Made by a program: the position numbers and the translations under genes
The notes under the pieces: model-generated
Told to the model about the DNA's origin: nothing
The model's input: the letters and a program-made list of their open reading frames with translations, nothing else
The model's database searches: none
Shown: piece by piece, positions 9,673 through 19,290 of the stretch
Layout of the letters: every line of letters begins with the position of its first letter
Position numbering within the stretch: position 1 is the stretch's first letter
Assembly (NCBI GenBank): GCA_026225945.1
Contig: JAMJFZ010001258.1
Coordinates: 7,788,001-7,852,000 of the forward strand
Reading direction: 5' to 3'
From: Cricetomys ansorgei
Taxonomy: Eukaryota; Chordata; Mammalia; Rodentia; Nesomyidae
Length of the DNA stretch: 64,000 bases

Positions 9673-9884
9673 AGAACAGCTATCTTTATCTGACGGGAGG
9701 TCAAGATGGTCCTTGCAGAAACTGGAGAAATTCAGGTGAATAATTGGTCCTGGTTGTTCTTTCATTCGCTGTCTACTTGTGTTACTTTAAGATCAGGCTT
9801 AAGGCAGAGTTCCTGTCCAGAGAAAGCAAAGTGCAGAACGTGGTGCCTCCTTAGATTACATATTAATCATTTAAATATCTGTAC

Positions 9885-9988
9885 AGGCTGGGACATGGTT
9901 CCATGGTAGGGTGTTTGCCTAGACTGTATGAGGTCCTGGGTTAAAGCCTTAACACTGCAAAAATAAATAATAAATAAATAAAATAATT
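9885..9988 (+). mobile_element. ID-type SINE (old)
   Basis: GGCTGGGACATGGTTCCATG, GTGTTTGCCTAGACTGTATG and GAGGTCCTGGGTTAAAGCC keep the ID/BC1-like layout, followed by a (AAAT)n tail. Its divergence argues against recent ID activity. Confidence 0.7.
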
Positions 9989-10055
9989 GCACATATGCTT
10001 GTAAAAACTGTATAGGACTTAGTGTCTATATCTCTCTATCGTTCTTTGTCTGTCT

Positions 10056-10203
10056 CTTTTTGGGGGGGGGGTGCTTCTCTGTGGTAGCTGGATGTCCTCC
10101 TGGAACTCACTCTGTAGACCAGGCTGGCCTCAAACTCACAGAGATCCGCCTGCCTCTGCCTCCTGAGTGCTGGGATTAAAGGCATGTGCCGCCACCGCCT
10201 GAC
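10056..10203 (-). mobile_element. B1 SINE
   Basis: ACTCTGTAGACCAGGCTGGC and GAGTGCTGGGATTAAAGGCA followed by GCCGCCACCGCCTGAC. Next to the tail is a G run (10062-10071) where the expected 'GAGACAGGGTTTC' should be. Confidence 0.92.
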
Positions 10204-10229
10204 TTTATTTCTTAAAAATTAAAAACTAG

Positions 10230-10465
10230 TTACTGCTGGTCATAGTGGTGTACCAAGTGTAGTAAGAACACTTGCTACACAGTCATGAGGACAGGGGTTT
10301 AATTCCAGGCACCACAGAGCAAGCAAGGCATCCCATAAATGCCTGTTACTTCACCCCTAAGGGATCTGATACCTTTTTCTGGCCTCTGTGTGCATACAGG
10401 CACAGGTATCCAAATACACACGCACACACACACATGCACACACACACACAAAATAAATATTTTCT
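10230..10465 (+). mobile_element. tRNA-derived SINE (B3/B4 group)
   Basis: AAGAACACTTGCTACACAGT and GGTTTAATTCCAGGCACC form the head, GGGATCTGATACCTTTTTCT and GGCCTCTGTGTGCATACAGG the body, then a (CA)n tail. It is a mosaic of B3-like and B4-like features. Confidence 0.65.
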
Positions 10466-10489
10466 AAAAAATTACCTATGATAATATAT

Positions 10490-11250
10490 ACTATAAAATT
10501 TACTATATATATAATGAAATTTACCGTCACAGACATTTCTAGATGTGTAATTCAGTATTATCAAATATATTCACACTTTTTCATCTCACAAAACTGGAAC
10601 TTTGCAATTTTTAAACAACTCTCCATTTCCACCTCTCCCACCCCTTGCTGACGACCCCCGTGCTTTCTGTTTCTGTGCATTTGAGTACTCCCGTTATCTC
10701 ATGCGAGTGGAATTGGTTGAGCTTAGTTTACCTAACTCTGTGTCTTCAAGGTTTACTCTGTTGAAGGCTATATATCTCGTCTTATGTATCTTTATCTTTC
10801 TATTCGCCACATTACTTGGTTTTGTTTGATGTATGTGAGTGTTTGCCTGCATGTATGCATGTGCGCTACCTGAATGTCTATTGCCTGTCTATCCCCTGGA
10901 GCCAGAGTTCCTGACACCTGTGAGCTGCCACTTGGTGCTGGAAACCCCAGTCAGGTCCTCTGCAGGTGTTCTTAGCTGCTGAACCATCTCTCCAGCCCCA
11001 TCTGCTACGTTTTGCTTACACACCCATCCAACTAAACAGGATTAGGTGCCTCCCACCACTTGGCTCTAGCAAATAATGCTCTTATGAGAAGCCCTGTCCT
11101 CATGTCCCTTATGAGATGCAAATAATTCTTCAAAAACCCTCCTTTCACCCCATTTGGGTAAGTCCCCAGGAGTGGAACTGCTGAATCATAGGGTAGTTTT
11201 TTGTTTGTTTTTTAACCTTTTGAGGAACCACTATACTCTTCCAGGGCTTC
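10490..11250 (-). mobile_element. Ancient L1M ORF2/3' fragment, interrupted by a B3
   Basis: AATTCAGTATTATCAAATAT, CTGTTTCTGTGCATTTGAGTA and, after the SINE, AGGAGTGGAACTGCTGAATC and TTAACCTTTTGAGGAACCAC follow the well-known reverse strand of L1M. The interrupting SINE occupies 10820-10999. Confidence 0.75.
10820..10999 (-). mobile_element. B2/B3-type SINE inside L1M
   Basis: GTGTTTGCCTGCATGTATGC, GAGCTGCCACTTGGTGCTGG, AACCATCTCTCCAGCCCC. It is flanked on both sides by the same L1M copy. Confidence 0.9.
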
Positions 11251-12351
11251 TCAATTGCGCTATTATGTTCAGTTGGAAAGACAGAAGGCAAGAATGTGGC
11301 TGATTCAAATACATAAGTCACACAAAACCCAGGGAAGGAAACTTGCCCTTGGTATAATCAAGGGGCTGAAAGGACTGTGTGACACCCAAAGCAGATGCAG
11401 GAGCAGGCTTCAGGCAGTCTTCCTGAGAAGTGGAAGAGGAAAAGCAATTGCTGACCAGGCTACATGAGGAGCTGAGCATTTTCCACTGGGAAATGTTTAT
11501 CTGCTTGGTGGACTTGCAAGCTGTGGGGAGTGTCCTCATTAGAAAGCAGCTGATGATTCCAGGAGAACTTAGAAGAATCACCATGGTGATGGAGAGTGAC
11601 CCATTTAAATTGTGAGGCCTATTGTGAGTGAAACCTAAAAGATTCTTCTAGTAGAGCTTTCCTTTCCTTTTTTGATGGACATCAGATATGAAATAAAATA
11701 GCATTGTTACTATATCTGCACTCCTGCTGTACCGAGGAGGACCCTAAGTTACCCTCAGAGCCTTGGCCTGGCAGAGGAGGACACTTAGCCTCCCCAGTCT
11801 CAGAGGCTGACTCAGAGTCCCCAGAGTCCTTTTCATATGTGCATTACTTTTCTGTGATCATTTTGGCCACTTTTTGTTTAGTATTCATTTTCTCTGAAAC
11901 TTGCTAGCCAGCAGGCTCACCTAACAGAACCCAGGATAAAGAAATAAGCCAAAAGGTACCAATGGGCAAATGCATTACCAAGGGTGTCCTGTCGGAGGCC
12001 CTTCCACGGCTTGGCTTGGACTTGAGGTGCAAGGAGGTGAGCTGCCCCCACTCTCTATCCAAACACCCTTCTGCCATTGGCCCAGATCGTCTCTCTCCAT
12101 TTCCTCTTCATTGGCATTTTTTCTCCTTTGTTTCTCATCCCCTTTCTCATTTCCAGCTGTTCCACTCGATGGTATAAACAGCTCACCTTATTTTATTCTG
12201 AGAACAGCCTGCTGAGTTGGACAATGTTGTTTCTCCATTGACCCCTGGGGAAGTTGAGGTTAGGAAAGGTAAGGAGTTGATGTAGGATACAAACCCAATT
12301 AGATACAAAAATCCACACCCTTAAATAGCATGCCCACTAATTTAACAAACT
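11251..12351. other. Single-copy sequence
   Basis: No interspersed repeat recognised over 1.1 kb. Open frames of up to 88 codons overlap on both strands and have no domain. Confidence 0.5.
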
Positions 12352-12475
12352 TATGAGGTTTGGTGGCACTGGCCTGTAATCCTCAATGTTTGGGAGGTTG
12401 AGGCAGGGGGATTGCAAGTTCCGGGCAGCCTGAGTAACTTAGTGAGACATTGTCTCAAAATAAAAAGTAAAAAGA
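12352..12475 (+). mobile_element. B1-like SINE (old)
   Basis: GGTTTGGTGGCACTGGCCTG, TTGGGAGGTTGAGGCAGGGG and GAGACATTGTCTCAAAATAA. It is short and diverged, and followed directly by an ID head. Confidence 0.75.
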
Positions 12476-12544
12476 AGACTAAGGATAGATCTCAACAGCA
12501 GAACACTTGCATAGCATGCAAAAGGCCATGGGTTCAATTCCTGA
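12476..12544 (+). mobile_element. ID-type SINE head
   Basis: GAACACTTGCATAGCATGCA and AGGCCATGGGTTCAATTCC match an ID element. The tail has turned into the microsatellite that follows. Confidence 0.75.
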
Positions 12545-12685
12545 TACACACACACACACACACATATATGTATATGTGTGTATATATATCCTTATGCATA
12601 TATATGTATATACATACACACATGTATATACATATGGACACACACATATATATCAGGGATTATATAATATATATAATATATATTA

Positions 12686-12724
<39 letters not shown>
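12545..12724 (+). repeat. Compound CA/TA microsatellite
   Basis: (CA)n at 12545-12564, then interrupted TATG/TACA blocks, then a near-pure TA tract to 12724. It starts at the 3' end of an ID element, so the SINE tail is the likely seed. Reading frames of up to 114 codons here are low-complexity artefacts. Confidence 0.95.
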
Positions 12725-12725
<1 letters not shown>

Positions 12726-13462
12726 CAACTGGTCTGTAAGTTCTTCTGAATTGTAAGATACCATCCTCCATTATCCAAAGAAATGTTAGAGTATTTTTGA
12801 GGCACTTCCTGTCTGTCTATTTATGCCTTTCAGGACTTGAATCTATTTTGAAAACCTGGGATCTTCGTCTCTTGGGTTTCCTTTTCCTTTGCTACATTTC
12901 TCTTGCCAAACAGAGCTGTAATTGTCAGCTTATGCCTTGACTCTTCTGCTTGCTGGTGACATAATTGGAATGATATTAAACAGGATTCCTCTCCACAGAC
13001 AGAACACCTTTCTGTTCATATTTGCTCTTTCTGTCTTTCATCCACAAGCAGATGGCTGTAGATGGACAGAGTATACTCCTGACATCTCGTTTCTGCCCTG
13101 GATGGATGAGCAGTGCAGGGATTTATAATGCAATAGAGTGTGTGCCTCTGTTAAGGGAAATCTATACAAACTGATGGCTAGCTAAAGTGACTGCTGTCCC
13201 TGGTCTTAGAAGCACAACTCCAGCGGGAATGGTACATGGTTGTGTTGGCTGCATGTTTTTCTGTGAATCCTGGTGGGAGCGGGAGCAATCCTTAAGCGAG
13301 AAGCAGATAGAAGAGGCTAAGGGCTTGGTCAGCTAAAAGATTTCTTCCCGTAGGTTCTGAGGATGGACGTGCATAGGAAGGTCAGATCATAATGAGAGGG
13401 ATCGAGTGGAAATTAATGATAATAATGCTGATTGTTACACTAATGCTAATGTACTCAGAATG
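12725..13462. other. Single-copy sequence
   Basis: No repeat or gene feature recognised. Confidence 0.5.
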
Positions 13463-13463
13463 T

Positions 13464-13798
13464 CAGTTGGGTGGGAAGATGGCTCAGCTGGGAACAGCAC
13501 TTGGTGTGCATGCATGAGGACATGAGTTCAAGTCTCTGGAGCTCACATAAAGAGCCTGGCATGGCTGTAACCCCACCTAGATTACACCTAAAACTCCAGT
13601 GCTTTGGGGTGAAGGAGGCAGGGGACCTCTGGTGCTTGCTAGCTGCCAGCCTTGATCTAAGTTCAGTGAGAGACTCTGTCCTGAGAGAATACGGTGAAGA
13701 ATGATAGAACAAGACACCTTCTGTCCTCTGTGTCCCCCGTGCACAGACTCACACACCCGCATTACGCCACATACGAGTACACATACATAAAAAGTAAG
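13464..13798 (+). mobile_element. B4/RSINE1-type SINE
   Basis: GGGAAGATGGCTCAGCTGGG head, GCATGAGGACATGAGTTCAA, B1-like body, CAGTGAGAGACTCTGTCCTG and AAGAATGATAGAACAAGACA before the 3' end. Essentially full length. Confidence 0.85.
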
Positions 13799-13811
13799 GT
13801 TGGTCTGTATC

Positions 13812-14080
13812 AAGGGTTTACTATGTGCCAGATTCTGGGTTTTATTATTTTAGATGGATTATCTTATTTAATCTCAACAACTTCAGATAAGTACTACTGT
13901 GGTACTATTTTTATGATGTTATTAACATTTAGACAGATAATAGCCATCAATAGCTTATAATAATCTGTAACTATAGATGATAATTTAAAAGAGATATTTT
14001 CATTGGCAGTTTACACCGAGGGAAGATTGTGACATAGAAGGGTTAAGTAACTTGTTAACACATAATCAGCAGTGATTCAT
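13812..14080 (-). mobile_element. MIR
   Basis: TTTACTATGTGCCAGATTCT, TTATTTAATCTCAACAACTT and GGGTTAAGTAACTTGTTAAC match the reverse strand of MIR in the right order and spacing. Confidence 0.75.
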
Positions 14081-14089
14081 TATATTTGA

Positions 14090-14172
14090 TTACTTTTTTT
14101 TTTATCATGATGGGAAACTCAAGGCCTTATGTATGCAAGACAAATGCTCTGCCACTAAGCTACCTTCTAAAT
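14090..14172 (-). mobile_element. ID-type SINE
   Basis: T run, then AGGCCTTATGTATGCAAGAC and AAATGCTCTGCCACTAAGCT read as an ID head in reverse. It inserted next to the MIR. Confidence 0.7.
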
Positions 14173-15547
14173 GCTCTATAACACAACGTTCACCATCCCG
14201 TGGGCTTTGAGTCTAAGGAATAAGGCTTAACTGGAAAAATCTATTTGAAGGGCATGGTGGGGAGCGGGATGGTGTGAAGGTCCCTCCCAGTTCTTGTGGA
14301 CCGGTTTAGAACGTAAGCCAAGCAAGAAGAATACATTAGGAGGGTCCCTGTGGGTAGATCCCAGCACCGGAGAGAGGAGCAAAGTGGCCTAAAATGTCAC
14401 AGGATGGTCATGCCCTGTCCTTGGCTCTTCACCACCTTCTTCCTAATTTTAAGGCTGTGGTATTACATAATTTGCATATAACAGCCAAAGATAATTTTCA
14501 GCTTAAAACTATTAGCCATGTTTTAGATCGGGTCCATTTGACAGAGTAGAAGTCTTCTCTCAAGTGAGTGCTTGATTCTGCTAGTGACAGGGCTTACAGA
14601 GACATACTTATATGTGATAGGTCAAATGCTTTTCCGAAGACAAGAACCCCTCACCCTACCCGGGTCAGGGAGGGTGTCTTGCTCCCAAATCACTTACCAT
14701 CAGCACAAAGTTCACTCAGAGTTCTGCCGCAGTGTTTGAATGCAATTTTTATGTCTTTTATTTTGTACTTTGTTACTCTGTAACAAATGACTCATTGATT
14801 TTCAAAAAATTTTAAACGTATCCAGAACATTTTCTTTTCATTTTGTTATTTGCTTTGAGCAGGCACTCAGATGCCAAAAGCCAGTAACCCTAAGCTCTCT
14901 GGCCTGCTTAGCCTCTCTCTGTTAGGATCCCCGTGCTCCCCCGCACCCCCAGCCCCCCAGGAGCCTGAGCCACACCACCAAGGTACTGACCCATCAGCAA
15001 GGTCAGTCTTTCCAAAAAGTTGTCCAGCAGTTGTTTTTGAAGACGTTCTGGGAAGGACTGAAAACAATAATGAAAAAGGAACTTTAGGGACAATCCCAAT
15101 TCTCTTTGTGATTTATGAGATGCTTTGGAAACCTTTCCATGTGCGTTTAAGCAGAGAAGCTGACTGGAGCCTCTGTAAAACCATAGTTGGGTGCAAAACC
15201 CCTCCCCACCCCTAGGTCTAGTCAAACAGATTCATTGGATGCCAGACTGTTTTCTGACATCCAGGAGTGGCCAACGAGACCTAGGGTAAGAGTGAGAATT
15301 CATCAGGGTTCTCACAGAAGCATTCCAATAAGCTAAAAAGTAAACAACCTGTGTTAAGAATGGAAAAGGGGGGAGGGGCTGGTAGAGCTGGTTGGTTAGA
15401 GCGCCCCCATGTGTCTCAACACCTCAGTTTCACTTACGACTCTCAAAGGGCAAAGAGCACTTCTCTTTTCCTAAGCCCTATTCCAGTGTCATCCAGTAGC
15501 CTTCTCTTCCTTCACATTTGTTTTTAGAGCCACACGTGAAGCTCCTT
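14173..15547. other. Single-copy sequence
   Basis: No interspersed repeat recognised over 1.4 kb. The longest frame (14871-15215, 115 codons) is proline-rich at its start and overlaps a 105-residue frame on the other strand. It has no domain I recognise and no flanking splice sites that close it, so I do not call a gene. Confidence 0.5.
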
Positions 15548-15757
15548 CTTATTTTTAAAATAATTTTACTGCATTTATGTATTTAGTATGTATGTGTGTG
15601 TGTATGTATGCATAAGAGTGGGTACCTTGGAGGCCAGAGGACAAGCTTGCAGGAGTTGGTCCTCTCCTTCCATCAAGTAGGTCCTGGGGATTGAACTCAG
15701 GTCTTCAGGCTTGGCCACAGATGCCTTTTCCCACCGAGCCATCACATCGGCCCAAGT
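15548..15757 (-). mobile_element. tRNA-derived SINE (B3/B4 group)
   Basis: GT-rich tail (15590-15612), GGAGGCCAGAGGACAAGCTT, GCAGGAGTTGGTCCTCTCCT and the head CACCGAGCCATCACATCGGC in reverse. Confidence 0.85.
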
Positions 15758-15899
15758 TCCTTCTTCCTTTGGTGGGTGTTAGTTTGAACTTCAGGAGTGA
15801 TTATATTATATTAGAAGCTGTAAGCATAAGAGACCCTAATTTTCTAGAGTCTCTTGGTAGGCAGGCTCATTAAATGCTTGCCTATTGAAATTTCAGTGT

Positions 15900-16550
15900 C
15901 TTGCCCAAATTGGAAATAGCTCAAATGCCCACCAATTAATGAATTACTAAATTATGGTCCATCTATGCAGTCGCTGCTAGTTAGTTACAAAAAGAAATGA
16001 ACTGCTGGCATAGACAACAAGCTGCACATGATGAGATGGAGTTATGTGACATTCTGCAGTGCAGACGCCAGGTCATCGCCAGCCAAGGACTTGGGAACAA
16101 AGGGGATAGGACTGGCTACACCGGAAGCTTTCTACGGACCCGCACATGATCTCTTTATTACCCGATGTTGGTACCTGACTGTGTAAAGTACTCGAAACTC
16201 ATTATGCTAGTACGATACTAAATAAAACTGCCTTTGAGAACACATGGAGGGGCTAGAGAGATGGCCCAGTGGTTAGAGCATTGGCTACCTTTGCTGAGGA
16301 CATGAGTTCGATTCCCAGTACCCACATGGCAGCTCACAATCATCCACAACTCCAGTTCCGTAGGATCCAACACCTTCTTATGGCCTTCCTGGATACCAGG
16401 AATGCATGTGATGCTCAAACATGCAAAATAGTCACAAACATAGAGTAAAAAACAAGTAAACGTTTTAAAAATTTATGGAACTGTGTATTTTTAAAAGGAG
16501 AGGTTTGCTATATAAAATTATACCTCAATAAGTTTTGCAAAAAGTTTTCA
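15900..16550 (+). mobile_element. Ancient L1M 3' end, interrupted by a B3
   Basis: Part 1 (15900-16245) shows GAAATAGCTCAAATGCCCACC, AATTATGGTCCATCTATGCA and ACTCGAAACTCATTATGCTA. Part 2 (16466-16550) ends AAATTATACCTCAATAAGTT, the L1M 3' terminus. The SINE between them is a later arrival. Confidence 0.75.
16246..16465 (+). mobile_element. B2/B3-type SINE inside L1M
   Basis: GGGGCTAGAGAGATGGCCCA, ACCCACATGGCAGCTCACAA and a long 3' part ending in AAAAACAAGTAAAC. Confidence 0.93.
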
Positions 16551-17066
16551 AACTCATGAAAACATAACCCTTCCAGACTACCTTCTTGGCCTCCTTTTCA
16601 TCTCTCATCTGAAACAGACACCGGGTGTACTCTCCAAGAGTCTGCAAGATCAGCTCAATACAAGGCCCGAGGGGGCAGGGGGGAGCAGACTGCATTCCAA
16701 ACAGCCTGTTCCGCCTCTGCCCTTCTGGGACAGGGACACAGAGCCGCTGTGGTATTTAGATAGTGAAAAGGACAACATCAAAGTTCCAGGCCAGTACCAG
16801 CCCTTCCCCTTATAAGCATGAGTGCTGCCCTTGAGTCTGGCAATGGGGTCTGGAACCTGGCAGCAAAACTACACTATCTTTGTGCAGGTCAGTATCCCTC
16901 CTGGGTAGAGCCTGTACTTTGTACAGCCCATCTAGGAACTTCCCTGATTGATACTCTGCCCTGGGCAGAACTTGAGGATAGATTCTGGCAAGCAACTTTG
17001 GTCCCCGCAGCTCTTAACATGTTCTTCCTTGTTCCTAATGTTAATGATATATGAACAACGATCCAG
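16551..17066. other. Single-copy sequence
   Basis: No repeat recognised. It carries a G-rich stretch at 16666-16686 and open frames of 61 and 78 codons on opposite strands without a domain. Confidence 0.5.
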
Positions 17067-17067
17067 G

Positions 17068-17206
17068 CCTGTTGTTCTTAAACTTTCTGGGCTCAAGAAT
17101 CACCTGAGGGTGTATTTCTAAATGTTGGTCCCTGGTGTCCATTTGCACCCTGAGATTTCTAGTAGGAGTGGTCTCTGAATCCTGCACCTCAGGGACACAC
17201 TTTAAG
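17068..17206 (+). mobile_element. MER5A-type hAT-Charlie remnant
   Basis: TTGTTCTTAAACTTTCTGGG, AAGAATCACCTGAGGGTGTA, GGGACACACTTTAAGGAATG follow the MER5A consensus in order. It is an ancient non-autonomous DNA transposon. Confidence 0.65.
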
Positions 17207-17327
17207 GAATGAAGATCTGGGCTAGGGAGACAACTAATGAGTTGCTTGCTATGTAAACATAAGGACTTGCGTTCAGATTCCTAGAACCCATGTGAAAAGC
17301 CAGGTATATGTATATGATTTCTGGGAT

Positions 17328-17690
17328 GACCATTTGGTATTGGATAACCAATTGGCATGCTCCTCCCTGGGAGACTATTTCTCCCACTCTAGGCATTTCT
17401 TAGTTGTGTGTAGTTCTTTGTGTTGACGAGGCCTCCTGAGTTGTCCCCACTCATGTTAGCACGTCTACTGGTGTTGACCTTGTCCAGATCATGTTTAAGT
17501 GGTCAGTGCAGGTTGTATATATATAGTTAGGAATACATAGGAACAGAGATACACACATGAAAAAACAATTAATGAAAAAAGGGGTCACAAGTTTGAAAGA
17601 GAGCAAAGAAGGGTTTGTGCGGGGGTTAGAACTGAAGGGGTATATAATATAGTCTCAAAAATAGAAAAAAAATCATTAAAAAGCGAAACA
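17328..17690 (+). mobile_element. Rodent LINE-1 3' UTR fragment (Lx-like)
   Basis: TTGGTATTGGATAACCAATT, TCCCACTCTAGGCATTTCTT and the purine-rich end TTTGAAAGAGAGCAAAGAAG...GTCTCAAAAATAG are typical of murine-type LINE-1 3' untranslated regions. It ends in an A-rich tail (17655-17683). Confidence 0.65.
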
Positions 17691-17697
17691 AAAACCA

Positions 17698-17850
17698 ACA
17701 GATGCAGTGTGGTGCGGTGGTACCACCACTCTGGAAGCAGAGTCAGGAGGATCTTGCCAACCTGGTCTACATAGCACGTTCCAGGCTGGCCAGAGCTACA
17801 CAGTGAGATCCTGTCTCTAAAAACACACAAGCAAGCACACACAGAAAACA
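17698..17850 (+). mobile_element. B1 SINE
   Basis: GCAGTGTGGTGCGGTGGTAC, ACCTGGTCTACATAGCACGT and GAGATCCTGTCTCTAAAAA with an A/C-rich tail. It lies just after the L1 tail. Confidence 0.85.
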
Positions 17851-17852
17851 AA

Positions 17853-17992
17853 GCCGAGCGGTGGTGGCACACGCCTTTAATCCTAGCACTCTGGAGGCAG
17901 AGGCAGGCGGATCTCTGAGTTCGAGGCCAGCCTGGTCTACAGATCGAGTTCCAGGGCAGCCAGAGGTACACAGAGAACCCCGTCTTGGGGAG
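17853..17992 (+). mobile_element. B1 SINE
   Basis: GCCGAGCGGTGGTGGCACAC, GGATCTCTGAGTTCGAGGCC and GGTACACAGAGAACCCCGTC. The GCGGTGGTGG start is the non-Mus style of B1 head. Confidence 0.95.
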
Positions 17993-18297
17993 GGGCGAGG
18001 GATAGGCACAGCATCAGGCATCTGGTGTCCTGGTGTGGGAAAGTAGAGACAGATCCTGGGGACTTGCAGGTTAGCCATCCTAGCTGAATCAGTGAGGCCC
18101 AGGTTTAATGAGAGATCCCGTCTGAGAAAACACGGTGGAAAAATGATAGAAGAAGACATCAAATCCTGGCTTCCATGTGTGTGTACACATCACAGATAGA
18201 AGAAATAATCTAAGGACAAGGAAAGGTCTTCCATGTAGGTTCTTGGTTTTACTTGGGAATGCTGAGCATTCATTGGAAACATCTGACCCACTGAGCA

Positions 18298-18497
18298 GTT
18301 GAGCAGCTCAGTGATCAAGAGCAGGCCTCCTGGGTTCAAAGTCCACCCCCACCTCTTATCCTGAAGGTCTTAAACAGCTCACATAATCTCCCCACAGTAC
18401 ATGCATTCAAGGAAGTGAGATCAAATGAGCTAACCTTACAGAGTTCTTACGGTAAGTGCCAGTGAGCGTGAGATAAAAATCATTATCGTTCTGTCTG
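18298..18497 (+). mobile_element. MIR
   Basis: CTCAGTGATCAAGAGCAGGC, TCCTGGGTTCAAAGTCCACC, ATCAAATGAGCTAACCTTAC and GGTAAGTGCCAGTGAGCGTG occur in MIR order, from tRNA-like head to 3' region. Confidence 0.75.
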
Positions 18498-18811
18498 GAT
18501 CAATAAAGACTGAAGGGAATATTGCAAACCATGAACAAAGAAAGTCACTTCAAAGAGCTTTTTATTTAAAGCTTAGACATCTCTAAAGACTTGAAGTGGT
18601 GGAGGGAAATTCATGCATGCCAGCTCTCCTACATTCCAAATATCTTTGTTCTGTTTACGTGTTAAGATAAAACTAAAATATATATATATATATATAAAAG
18701 CTGGGCTTAACTGTACCCTATTTTGATTGATTAAAAAGCCTATGACAACTCACGTATATTAGCCGGATCATCTTTATAAGCTAGCCTTAATCTTTGGTGA
18801 TTCCTAAACAA
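18498..18811. other. AT-rich single-copy sequence with a TA tract
   Basis: Contains a (TA)10-type microsatellite at 18677-18698. Otherwise nothing recognised. Confidence 0.55.
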
Positions 18812-18946
18812 AGTTGCAAACCAGAATCACATGTACAGCTTTTGAAAAGCACACACTGGCTCAGTAGAGATTAGGACGAGGCCAGAGGGTCTGAATTTGT
18901 TTGAAGTTCCCTCCAACCTTTGGCTGTACATTCTAGGAAGAGAAGT
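18812..18946 (+). mobile_element. MER5A-like hAT-Charlie remnant
   Basis: GCAAACCAGAATCACATGTA, CAGCTTTTGAAAAGCACACA and GGTCTGAATTTGTTTGAAGT follow MER5A order. Heavily diverged. Confidence 0.6.
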
Positions 18947-18997
18947 GCTCCTTCAGATAAAAGCTGGTATCGCTTACCTGTTAAAAGACGTGTAAAA

Positions 18998-19130
18998 CCA
19001 GTTGGGCATAGTGAACTCAGCTATCCAGGGGGCTGAGGCAGAAAACTTGGTTTAATACAGTAGTTCTGAGACCACCCCATGCAACTTATCGAAACTATGT
19101 CTTCAAAACAAAACCCACTCACAAAAGAAC
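18998..19130 (+). mobile_element. B1-like SINE, degenerate
   Basis: CAGTTGGGCATAGTGAACTC, GGGGGCTGAGGCAGAAAACT and AACTATGTCTTCAAAACAAA keep the outline of a B1. Confidence 0.6.
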
Positions 19131-19149
19131 CTCTTAAGCATCAGGGACC

Positions 19150-19290
19150 AAATGTGTTAAACAGCTTGGCCAAATTCATTCAACAAATAATTTGCAGAGG
19201 CAGGAGTTGGAATTTTGTTGATATAGAAAGGAAAAACAGAAAACCAAAAGCCAGCGTCCATGTTGGTTTCTGTACTGAACACATATAGAC
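19150..19290 (-). mobile_element. Possible MIR remnant
   Basis: GTTAAACAGCTTGGCCAAAT followed by TTTGCAGAGGCAGGAGTTGG resembles the reverse-strand MIR 'TTAAGTAACTTGCCCAAGG...GGCAGAGCCAGGATT'. Confidence 0.45.

Larger units (their letters stand above)
17215..18212 (+). mobile_element. B4-family SINE split into two parts
   Basis: The head (17215-17327) reads GGGCTAGGGAGACAACTAAT...GTGAAAAGCCAGGTATATG. The remainder (about 17998-18212) reads GCACAGCATCAGGCATCTGG...CAGTGAGGCCCAGGTTTAAT and ...GATAGAAGAAGACATCAAAT. About 670 bp of other elements separate them (an L1 3' end and two B1s). Confidence 0.65.

Noticed and set aside
12412..12756. 114-codon frame at the TA/CA tract
   Set aside because: Low-complexity peptide encoded by a microsatellite.
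14871..15215. 115-codon plus-strand frame in single-copy DNA
   Set aside because: No recognised domain, an overlapping frame of similar length on the other strand, and no convincing splice boundaries.
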